In this document: positions 17,639 through 24,692 of the stretch, piece by piece | How positions within the stretch are numbered: the first letter of the stretch is position 1 | Layout: the number at the start of each line of letters is the position of its first letter | Assembly: GCA_963422745.1 (NCBI GenBank) | Contig: OY730477.1 | Location: 248,001-312,000, forward strand | Direction of reading: 5' to 3' | Length of the DNA stretch: 64,000 bases | From: G963422745 sp963422745 | GTDB lineage: Bacteria > Actinomycetota > Acidimicrobiia > Acidimicrobiales > Aldehydirespiratoraceae | Made by a program: the position numbers and the translations under genes | Notes under the pieces: model-generated | What the model was told of the DNA's origin: nothing | Databases searched by the model: none | Seen by the model: only the letters and a program-made list of their open reading frames with translations

Positions 17639-19726
17639 ATGCACCGAGCAGTTTTTCTTGTCCTGACAATCCTGGCGGTGTTGACAGGATCTTCATCTGC
17701 CGCCGATGCGAGTGCAAGCATGTTCGACGAAACCCCCGGCGACCAGCCGCCGGTACGTCTGGCCCGACCTACCTGGGACACCGGATGGTTCCAAGCCGAG
17801 ATCTACAGACTGGCTCTGCAGCGGCTGGGTTACCGGACGGAGGATCCAGTCACGATGGGAGTAGCAGAGTTCTACCGTGCCGTTGCCGACGGTTCGGTGG
17901 ATATGTGGGCCAGCGGATGGTTCCCGTCACACGATTCCTACCTTGATGACGTAGATGTCGTCGAGGTCGTCGGAAGGCAGGTTGACGACGGTGCACTCCA
18001 AGGCTATTTCGTTGATGCGGCCACCGCCGAAACTCACGGCATAACCAACCTGGGCGACCTCGCCGATCCGGTTTTGGCCGCCTTGTTCGACCATGACGGC
18101 GACGGCCGCGCCGACCTGATCGGCTGCAACGTCGAATGGTCTTGTGCCACAACTATCGACCATCACCTTCAGGCCTATGCACTGACGGACACGGTGGAGC
18201 ATGTTCAAGGCGACTACTCACCGCTGATCGCAGAGACGCTTACACGCCAAAAGGCTGGCAAGCCGGTCCTGTATTACACATGGACACCCAACTGGACAGT
18301 TGGTGCGTTGGTACCCGGACGAGATGTCATATGGCTTGAGACGCCGTTTCCTTCCCTTCCAGAAGGTCAGGCACTCGCTATTGACCGAACCGCCATCGCC
18401 GGGATTTCGGGGTGTGCCAATGACCCCTGCCAGGTCGGATGGCCACCCAACGACATCCGGGTGGTTGCCAATTCCGATTTCCTGGATGCCAACCCATCCA
18501 TCCGCACGCTACTCGAGCAGGTGGTCATCCCACTTGAGGACATCTCGGCCCAGAACATCTTGATGGTGACCCGTGACGGTGACCCATCCGACATTCGACG
18601 CCAGGCCGAGGAATGGATGGAGACCAACCTGGCCCAAGTCAACCGTTGGATTGAGGCCGCCGACCCCAACGCTGTCAAGTTGGACGACACCGAAAGCGCC
18701 GACGAACCCAAGAAGGAGACGTTCAAGGTGGCGGCGCGCGCTCTTGCGCCCTTCGTGATCTATGAGAATCGCGCTTACAGCGGATTTGAGGTGGAGTTGG
18801 TTCGCCTGCTTGGTGCACAGATCGGCATGGAGGCGGAGATCTACGCCGTGGACACGGTTGCCAAACAGGTCGACGACATCATCAGAGGCGAGGCCAAGTT
18901 GGGGTTGGGGGGCACCACTATCACCGAATCCCGCGAGCAGATCATCGACTTCTCCCTTCCAATACTCGACTCCGGCCTGACCATCATGACCCCCACCAAG
19001 GCCTCCGACGGGGTTGAAGACCGCATCTTGGTCTTCTTTCGTGCTATCGGCTCATCGGATCTGCCTTGGCTGCTGATGGTGTTCGCCGTGGCGGTGCTGG
19101 TGTCAGCCCACCTAATTTGGTTGTTGGAACGCCGCAACAATCCCGACTTTGCCGAACTGTATCGCCGAGGGATCTGGGACTCGTTGTACTGGTCGGTGGT
19201 GACCATGAGCACCGTCGGGTACGGGGATAAGGTGGCTCGAGGCCCGATGGGACGCGTGCTGGCTCTGGTATGGATCGCACTGGGGACACTGGTGTTCGCA
19301 AGTTTCACCGCTTCCATCGCCTCCTCGTTAGCGGTAAGCGAGTTGCGAGGAGAGATCTCAGGCCCTTCGGACCTGCCCGGTCAAAGGGTGGCGACGGTCA
19401 GCTACTCAGCTGGTGAGACCTATCTCCCTACGATCGGAGTCGGCCCCGTTTTGGTGGACGACCTTGATGACGCTTACCTGTTATTGGCCGACGACAAGGT
19501 CGACGCGATCGTGTTCGACGCACCGGTTCTGCAATTCCATGCCTCTCGACTAGGCGCAGGCGAGGTAACCACCATCGGGGCGGAGTTCGAGAGAGTTCAA
19601 TACGGGCTGATGATCAACGAAAGGGACGCCGATCTGCGTGAACGCCTCAACCTTGCCCTGTTAGAGCTGATGGAAAGCGGGGTCTACGGACGGCTCCACG
19701 ACAGATGGTTCGGCTCCTACGGGTAA
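17639..19726 (+). CDS. OpuAC-domain fusion to a GluR0-like (ionotropic glutamate receptor type) K+ channel
   Basis: Predicted ligand-gated potassium channel with two extracellular binding domains. From ATG 17639 (695 residues): signal peptide ~1–25 ending in AxA-like sites; OpuAC domain ~40–339; linker; first half of a glutamate-receptor-type binding domain ~362–461 with 'TTITESREQIIDFSLP' (Arg432, the usual carboxylate-binding Arg); helix M1 ~475–497; pore loop with TVGYGD (525–530), the K+ selectivity filter; helix M2 ~538–565; second binding-domain half ~568–693 with 'DAIVFDAPVL'. The OpuAC part closely resembles the lipoprotein at 14.4 kb, including W46/W50, W90/W94, W215/W219, the loop DHDGDGRAD and Cys pairs. 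ATG 17522, preceded by GAGG, would add 39 residues. GluR0 lacks such an N-terminal domain. Confidence 0.9.
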   Translation: MHRAVFLVLTILAVLTGSSSAADASASMFDETPGDQPPVRLARPTWDTGWFQAEIYRLALQRLGYRTEDPVTMGVAEFYRAVADGSVDMWASGWFPSHDSYLDDVDVVEVVGRQVDDGALQGYFVDAATAETHGITNLGDLADPVLAALFDHDGDGRADLIGCNVEWSCATTIDHHLQAYALTDTVEHVQGDYSPLIAETLTRQKAGKPVLYYTWTPNWTVGALVPGRDVIWLETPFPSLPEGQALAIDRTAIAGISGCANDPCQVGWPPNDIRVVANSDFLDANPSIRTLLEQVVIPLEDISAQNILMVTRDGDPSDIRRQAEEWMETNLAQVNRWIEAADPNAVKLDDTESADEPKKETFKVAARALAPFVIYENRAYSGFEVELVRLLGAQIGMEAEIYAVDTVAKQVDDIIRGEAKLGLGGTTITESREQIIDFSLPILDSGLTIMTPTKASDGVEDRILVFFRAIGSSDLPWLLMVFAVAVLVSAHLIWLLERRNNPDFAELYRRGIWDSLYWSVVTMSTVGYGDKVARGPMGRVLALVWIALGTLVFASFTASIASSLAVSELRGEISGPSDLPGQRVATVSYSAGETYLPTIGVGPVLVDDLDDAYLLLADDKVDAIVFDAPVLQFHASRLGAGEVTTIGAEFERVQYGLMINERDADLRERLNLALLELMESGVYGRLHDRWFGSYG

Positions 19727-20160
19727 CAACAGACCCGCTCCTACATCCCAACTATGCCGAACGGCTCCACAACAAACGGCTCGGCTCCCACGGGTAACAA
19801 CAGACCCGCTCCTACATCCCAACTATGCCGAACGGCTCCACAACAAACGGCTCGGCTCCCACGGGTAACAACAGACCCGCTCCTACATCCCAACTATGCC
19901 GAACGGCTCCACAACAGACAGTGCGGCTCCCACGGGTAACAACAGACCCGCTCCTACATCCCAACTATGCCGAACGGCTCCACAACAAACGGCTCGGCTC
20001 CCACGGGTAACAACAGACCCGCTCCTACATCCCAACTATGCCGAACGGCTCCACGACAAACGGCTCGGCTCCCACGGGTAACAACAGACCCGCTCCTACA
20101 TCCCAGCCATGCCGGACGGCTGCACGACAGAATGGTTCGGCTCCCACGGGCGACAGCGGA
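19685..20160. repeat. 71-bp tandem array grown from the 3' end of the channel gene
   Basis: The anchor CGGCTCCAC recurs at 19691, 19762, 19833, 19904, 19975, 20046 and 20117 (CGGCTGCAC), exactly 71 bp apart. The first copy is the end of the channel coding sequence including its stop codon (19724–19726) plus about 30 bp of downstream DNA. Each later unit still resembles the codons for the protein's last ~13 residues. Because 71 is not a multiple of three, the open frames crossing the array are artefacts. The array fills the gap to the converging VOC gene. Confidence 0.95.
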
Positions 20161-20171
20161 CCTGGGGCCGA

Positions 20172-20651
20172 CTATCCGCCTTGTTCGAACATGGCCGCTG
20201 CCGCGGCTTCGATTTCGTCGGGTCCGACATCACGTACATGGGTGGACAGGGACCACTCGTGGCCGAAAGGGTCTCGGACCTTGCCGAAACGGTCGCCCCA
20301 GAACATGTCACTAACTGGCATGGTTGTTACCGCACCGGCTGCAACGGCTCGCTCAACGGCGGCGTCACAGTCCGGCACGTAGCGGTGAAGCCCGACGGTT
20401 GTGCCGCCCAAGCCCGCAGGTGACGACTCTTCGCCATCCATCATCTCGGGGAAATCGTCGGACAAAAACACCGGGTAACCACCGATGTCAATCTCCGCGT
20501 GAAGTATCCTCCCGTCGGGTGCGGACATCCGCATCAGCTCCACAGCACCAAAAGCCTCGGCATAAAACGTGATGGCATCGCCAGCTCCCTTCACGCACAG
20601 GTAGGGCACCACATGGTGTCGGCCCTCGGGTACGGGTGTTACATCAGTCAT
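20172..20651 (-). CDS. VOC-superfamily (glyoxalase/PhnB-like) protein
   Basis: 159-residue protein with the paired beta-alpha-beta-beta-beta layout of the vicinal oxygen chelate fold. The N-terminal half reads 'VVPYLCVKGAGDAITFYAEAFGAVELMRM...DGRILHAEIDIGGYPVFLSDD'; the C-terminal half 'VGLHRYVPDCDAAVERAVAAGA', then 'MFWGDRFGKVRDPFGHEWSLSTHVRDV'. This wording matches PhnB-like proteins of unknown reaction. The gene converges on the 71-bp array; no operon partner is visible. Confidence 0.88.
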   Translation of the reverse strand: MTDVTPVPEGRHHVVPYLCVKGAGDAITFYAEAFGAVELMRMSAPDGRILHAEIDIGGYPVFLSDDFPEMMDGEESSPAGLGGTTVGLHRYVPDCDAAVERAVAAGAVTTMPVSDMFWGDRFGKVRDPFGHEWSLSTHVRDVGPDEIEAAAAAMFEQGG

Positions 20652-20741
20652 GTGGGGACCTCCAATGCCAGGATCAGCGCCCGGCGATCCTAGTCGGTTG
20701 TCAGTCTCAGTGAGACCGACGTGATCCGGTGAGCTGATACT

Positions 20742-20809
20742 ACCGAAACGGTCAGCGGACCGAAACGGTCAGCGGACCGAAACGGTCAGCGGACCGAAAC
20801 GGTCGGCGG
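20742..20809. repeat. 17-bp tandem repeat, four copies
   Basis: ACCGAAACGGTCAGCGG is repeated at 20742, 20759, 20776 and 20793; the last copy has one change (TCGG for TCAG). Each unit contains the inverted repeat ACCG-AAA-CGGT. It lies upstream of the VOC gene start and could carry operator sites, but slippage expansion is the simpler reading. Confidence 0.9.
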
Positions 20810-20814
20810 AAGAA

Positions 20815-21150
20815 TCACCCAGCGACCAACCCACGACACAACCAACATGACCTCAACCAACAATCAACGCAGCACCCAACAACAACCATGCCCCATTGCG
20901 CAAGAGTCACCCAGCGACCAACCCACGACACAACCAACATGACCTCAACCAACAATCAACGCAGCACCCAACAACAACCATGCCCCATTGCGCAAGAGTC
21001 ACCCAGCGACCAACCCACGACACAACCAACATGACCTCAACCAACAACGAACGCAGCACCCAACAACAACCATGCCCCATTGCGCAAGAGTCACCCAGCG
21101 ACCAACCCACGACACAACCCACAATTAACGCAGCGCCCAACAACGACCAT
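20815..21150. repeat. 92-bp tandem repeat, about 3.5 copies
   Basis: Units start with TCACCCAGCGACCAACCCAC at 20815, 20907, 20999 and 21091, each 92 bp apart; the last is shortened and diverged. The strand is strongly C/A rich. Open frames across it (for example minus strand 20907–21143) are low complexity. With the 17-bp array it fills the 528-bp gap between the VOC gene and the anti-sigma gene, and I see no gene there. Confidence 0.92.
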
Positions 21151-21179
21151 GCCGCCGTTGATGCCTAGGTCCTGCGATG

Positions 21180-21695
21180 TTAATGCGCGTTCTTAAAGGA
21201 CCACCGGTTGCCGACGACGGACGGGCTAGTGCTGCGAGACGCAGCACCGGTCCTCAGCACGCGGCGCATAGTCATTCCTAAAATCGAGACGGGTGCAAGA
21301 ACACGACGCATGACGATCACTCCGGGTGCGGCAGTGTCGGCTAGCCGACCGATCTTGCTGCGACGAGCCGCGATCGTGATGACACTGGCCGCTGCGGCAA
21401 GTGTGCCGATCGTGGCAGTTGCGGCCCGCGACGGCAAAGAAAGAAACGTCCGGCGAGTGGCATGGTTAGCCGTTATCGAAATATCGGTGCCGAGGCCCAC
21501 ATCACCGGTCGGGGGGTAATCAGTGAGCGATGCAAGCAGCCGGCGCATACGCCGATACCCGACCGCTTCGGCCTGGCAACGTAGGCACTGTTCCAGATGG
21601 CGCCGGGCCGGCAAGGACAGCACCTTGGGGTCGTCCACCGACGGCAGAACGTCGGCCACGGCGGCGCAGGAAACGGAGTTGGATTCAGACAGCAC
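21180..21695 (-). CDS. Putative zinc-binding anti-sigma factor
   Basis: 171-residue protein following an ECF sigma gene with an 11-bp overlap. The GTG at 21695 is chosen because it has GAGGAAG upstream within the sigma gene's last codons. It has an HxxxCxxC motif (His33, Cys37, Cys40) with Cys10 upstream, matching the ZAS zinc-anti-sigma pattern. A probable membrane segment follows ('AATATIGTLAAAASVITIAA') and a basic C-terminal tail. Location and motif suggest it sequesters the sigma factor at the membrane. Similarity to named families beyond ZAS is not apparent. Confidence 0.7.
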   Translation of the reverse strand: MLSESNSVSCAAVADVLPSVDDPKVLSLPARRHLEQCLRCQAEAVGYRRMRRLLASLTDYPPTGDVGLGTDISITANHATRRTFLSLPSRAATATIGTLAAAASVITIAARRSKIGRLADTAAPGVIVMRRVLAPVSILGMTMRRVLRTGAASRSTSPSVVGNRWSFKNAH

Positions 21696-22344
21696 GGACT
21701 TCCTCTCCCGGTAGTGGAAAAATCTGCTCCCGCAGGCGACGGCGGGCTCGATGGAGTCGGACCTTGGCGGCACTCACCGATATGGAGAGCTCTTCGGCGA
21801 TTCCCTCATTGGAGAGATCGTAGATGTCGTGCAGCACGACAACCGCTCGTAACCGTGGTGGAAGATCGGCAATCGCGGCATCAAGTTGTCGGCGCAAACC
21901 CGCAGCCTCGGCCTGACCGGCCGGGTCGGCTTCGGGACGTTCATCGACCATCCGATCGCCGTCGGGTAGCTGCTCATAACTATGGCGCACCCGCTTGGTG
22001 AGGTGTGTTGACGCGCAATTGGCGACGATGCGATAGAGCCAAGTCGAAAAGCGCGCCTCGCCGCGGAACTTGCCGATACTTCGGAACGCTCGAAGATATG
22101 CATCCTGCACCACGTCACGAGCGTCCTCCTCTTTGCCGGTCAATCGGTAGGCCAACCCGAAGGCATCACGGCGGGTGAGCCGAACCAGTTCGTCAAATGC
22201 CTCGGATTCTCCGGCGGCGGCTCGATCGACCAATGCGGCCATCTCAAGATCTGAGGGCTTGGACCTGTCGACGCGGTTGCGGTTACCTGTTTCCGGTCTG
22301 CTCGGGGGATCGGTTGCCGCCCGAAGAGGCTGCCGACGTTGCAT
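21685..22344 (-). CDS. ECF-family RNA polymerase sigma factor
   Basis: 219-residue group 4 sigma factor, RpoE/SigE-like. Region 2 is 'ALVDRAAAGESEAFDELVRL' through 'EEDARDVVQDAYLRAFRSIGKFRGEARFSTWLYRIVANCA'; region 4 is 'LPPRLRAVVVLHDIYDLSNEGIAEELSISVSAAKVRLHRARRRLRE'. ATG 22344 follows an in-frame TTG. The anti-sigma gene overlaps its 3' end, so the pair is co-transcribed. The stimulus is unknown; no matching promoter pair could be confirmed by eye. Confidence 0.92.
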   Translation of the reverse strand: MQRRQPLRAATDPPSRPETGNRNRVDRSKPSDLEMAALVDRAAAGESEAFDELVRLTRRDAFGLAYRLTGKEEDARDVVQDAYLRAFRSIGKFRGEARFSTWLYRIVANCASTHLTKRVRHSYEQLPDGDRMVDERPEADPAGQAEAAGLRRQLDAAIADLPPRLRAVVVLHDIYDLSNEGIAEELSISVSAAKVRLHRARRRLREQIFPLPGEEVRAV

Positions 22345-22384
22345 CAACCCTTAATCCTCCCATCGGATCCCGGCGGATCGTCTG

Positions 22385-22458
22385 TAGCGACGGACAGACT
22401 CGAACTGTCGACCTCTCGATTATGAGTCGAGCGCTCTTACCTACTGAGCTACGTCGCC
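22385..22458 (-). tRNA. tRNA-Met(CAT), elongator type
   Basis: The minus strand gives acceptor arms GGCGACG and CGTCGCT (one G-U pair) with discriminator A, D arm GCTCAGTAGGTAAGAGC, anticodon stem CTCGA/TCGAG around CTCATAA-type loop with CAT, and T arm with GTTCGAGTC. The paired first position argues against an initiator tRNA. A CAT anticodon could also be tRNA-Ile2; sequence similarity to actinobacterial elongator tRNA-Met is my basis for the call. Confidence 0.85.
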
Positions 22459-22497
22459 TTTCTCGGACAGTCGGTACGCTACCGAACCGATCCGACG

Positions 22498-22570
22498 AGC
22501 TCCCTGTCAGAATCGAACTGACGACCTTCTCCTTACCATGGAGACGCTCTGCCGGCTGAGCTAAGGGAGC
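22498..22570 (-). tRNA. tRNA-Thr(GGT)
   Basis: Acceptor arms GCTCCCT and AGGGAGC pair fully, discriminator U at 22498. The anticodon stem TCTCC/GGAGA encloses ATGGTAA, giving GGT. T arm GTCAGTTCGATTCTGAC. It lies 39 bp from tRNA-Met on the same strand, a Thr–Met pair often seen near secE/nusG in actinobacteria. Confidence 0.94.
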
Positions 22571-22702
22571 GGTGGAACCACCCCGAACCCCGGCGGTGGA
22601 CACCGCCAATGATGCCACAGGGATCGGGCTCGTCCAACCCACTACGGCCATGTTGCGTCGCTTGTAGAACCGAAGGCTGTGCAGTGCTCTAGCGTGCGGC
22701 CT

Positions 22703-23488
22703 ATGTCGGAGTTCGCACCGGAAACCCTAACTGTCACCATCGAAGACCGAATCGGTCGCTTGACCCTTGATCGACCCAAGAAACTCAACCCGCTATCGGT
22801 TCAGTGCCTTGAGGAATTGATCGCCGCTGCCCGATGGTTCGACTCCCAACCCGAGGTGCGAGTGGTGATCATCTCCGGCAACGGGCGAGCATTCACCGCA
22901 GGCGCTGATCTGGCGTCGTTCAAGTTGACGAGCGGCATCGGCATCAGACGGGACGATGCGGACACTGGCCGGCGAATGGCGGAAGCCGTTGAGGCTATGC
23001 GAGCGGTCACGATTGCCACTATCCACGGTCATTGTGTGGGCGGCGGCGTGGTTCTCGCAGCCGCGTGCGACCTGCGCTTGGCGGCGGAGTCCACGCAATT
23101 CTCGATCCCCGAAGTGGATCTGGGCATTCCCTTGGCCTGGGGTGGCATCCCTCGCCTTGTTCGTGAGATCGGTCCGGCTATGACCCGTGAACTGGTGATG
23201 ACGTGTCGACCGTTCGGCTCCGACGAAGCCCGCTGTCTGGGCTTCGTCAACCGGGTTGTGCCCGACGGCGAGCTTCTTGATGCCGTAAGCGCACTCGCCT
23301 GGGAGTTGGCCGCAAAATCGTCTTACACACTGCGGGCGACGCTGTCGGCTGTTGACGCAGCCACCGATGCTCTGGTATCAACCCGATTCGCGTGGAGCGA
23401 CGCAGATGCCTTGGGTACCGGACTGCATGACCCTGACTCACGCCAAGCGGCCGAGCGCTATCTGCAAGCCCACAAAGACCGGCACTAA
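22703..23488 (+). CDS. Enoyl-CoA hydratase/isomerase family protein
   Basis: 261-residue crotonase-fold protein acting on acyl-CoA thioesters. The oxyanion-hole segments are 'GNGRAFTAGADLASFK' and 'IHGHCVGGGVVLAAACDLRLAAESTQFSIPEVDLGIPLAWGGIPRL'. The second segment resembles hydratases, but the exact catalytic glutamates are not evident, so isomerase or another crotonase reaction is possible. ATG 22703 (MSEFAPETL) is preferred over the in-frame ATG at 22679. The neighbouring genes are not lipid genes. Confidence 0.88.
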   Translation: MSEFAPETLTVTIEDRIGRLTLDRPKKLNPLSVQCLEELIAAARWFDSQPEVRVVIISGNGRAFTAGADLASFKLTSGIGIRRDDADTGRRMAEAVEAMRAVTIATIHGHCVGGGVVLAAACDLRLAAESTQFSIPEVDLGIPLAWGGIPRLVREIGPAMTRELVMTCRPFGSDEARCLGFVNRVVPDGELLDAVSALAWELAAKSSYTLRATLSAVDAATDALVSTRFAWSDADALGTGLHDPDSRQAAERYLQAHKDRH

Positions 23489-23558
23489 CAACCAAAACGC
23501 CCCGAACAACAACCCCAACACTGCGCAACCAACCTACGTGTTGTCAACCTATGTGGTG

Positions 23559-24692
23559 TCAGCCAATCGGAGTTGTCAGATTGCCCGCCAGCGAAGAGAT
23601 GGCCGTTCCCCAATGTTCGTGGACGAGATCGTTCTGTTCAAGTCCCCGTGTCATAAAGGCAAAAGACAGGCCGGAATCGGGATCGGCCCACACCCGTTGA
23701 CCTTTGGCACCGTTGTGGCCGAACGCCCTGGGGCCAACGGTGTAGCCGAAGCCGCGGGCGGCAGCTTTGTTCGGATCGGCTTTGTTCGGATCGCCAGCGA
23801 GCACGAATGCGTGGGTGCGATTGGCTGGGACACCCAACAAGTCGGGGTGTTTTTGACGAACGGTCTGCAGTGCATCTGTGCGCACTTCAGGCGGCAGGAT
23901 CGTGCTGTCGTCGTTAAGGATCGCCTGATACCAACTGGCGACCTGCGCCGCCCCGGCGATACCACCACCGCCGGGGTGTGCCATAGCCCGCACGCTCGGC
24001 TCGTTGAACGCCAACAACATCTCAGTGCTGATACCAAAGTCAGGTAGGTCAAAACCAAAACGTGCGCGGAACTCATCTGGGTCCGGCGGCGACCCGACCG
24101 CTTCAACGGTGACGACATCGCCTTGGTCCGACTCGGCAATCCCCAGCCAAGCAGGCTGACCCGCTGGGGTCATTACACGATCTGTGATCTCGTCAACGTA
24201 GTGCCTACCTGTCACTTCAGTGATCAAGTCGGCCAGCACCCAGTGCGCCGAGGCCGGGTGATACTCGAAAGCGGTACCCGGCGCCCAGGTGGTGCGCCAG
24301 TTTGCATAGCACTCAAGCCGGGCGGCACGGTCCAGGTGCGCCGCTTCGGTCAACGGCGCATAGGGGAACCCTCCGGAGTGCAAGAGAACCTGCGAAACGG
24401 TGATCTGTTCCTTGCCATGGGTGCCGAACGACCCAAGCACCGCCGCGACCGGCTCGTTGAGGTCCAGTCGTCCTTCGTGTGCAAGCAGCAAGACTGTGAG
24501 GCTCACCGTCGGCTTGATCGCCGAATAGGTATGAAATCTCTGGTCTCGGCGGGCGTCGCCGAATGCCTCGTTGATGACAATCTCACCGTTGAGGCCCACC
24601 GCCAGCTGCGCTCCCGGTATGCGCCCCGCGTCAACCTCCGATTGGCAACGCTTGATGAGAGCGTCAACACGTTCGCGAACCAGTGTGCTCAT
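23559..24692 (-). CDS. Serine beta-lactamase-fold hydrolase (class C/EstB-like)
   Basis: 377-residue member of the beta-lactamase/transpeptidase-like family, probably an esterase or peptidase rather than an antibiotic-resistance enzyme. The SxxK motif is in 'HTYSAIKPTVSLTVLLLAHEG'; the second motif Tyr is in 'FEYHPASAHWVLADLI'; a late 'GFGYTVGPRAFGHNGAKG' region resembles the HxG box. A short in-frame duplication ADPNKADPNK lies nearby. No signal peptide is seen. The start overlaps the mftF stop as ATGA, so it is co-transcribed with mftF, but its role there is unknown. Confidence 0.88.
   Translation of the reverse strand: MSTLVRERVDALIKRCQSEVDAGRIPGAQLAVGLNGEIVINEAFGDARRDQRFHTYSAIKPTVSLTVLLLAHEGRLDLNEPVAAVLGSFGTHGKEQITVSQVLLHSGGFPYAPLTEAAHLDRAARLECYANWRTTWAPGTAFEYHPASAHWVLADLITEVTGRHYVDEITDRVMTPAGQPAWLGIAESDQGDVVTVEAVGSPPDPDEFRARFGFDLPDFGISTEMLLAFNEPSVRAMAHPGGGGIAGAAQVASWYQAILNDDSTILPPEVRTDALQTVRQKHPDLLGVPANRTHAFVLAGDPNKADPNKAAARGFGYTVGPRAFGHNGAKGQRVWADPDSGLSFAFMTRGLEQNDLVHEHWGTAISSLAGNLTTPIG

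Noticed and set aside
16675..17946. 423-residue plus-strand frame
   Set aside because: Antisense to the BCCT gene and out of frame with the channel fusion; composition is not protein-like.
19754..20423. Several overlapping 61–115-residue plus-strand frames in the 71-bp array
   Set aside because: They are the same peptide shifted by the 71-bp period, which changes frame each unit, and they follow the stop of the channel gene. No independent start signals are present.
20742..21150. Possible CRISPR array
   Set aside because: The repeats are head-to-tail without unique spacers, and no cas genes are nearby. The same applies to the other minisatellites.
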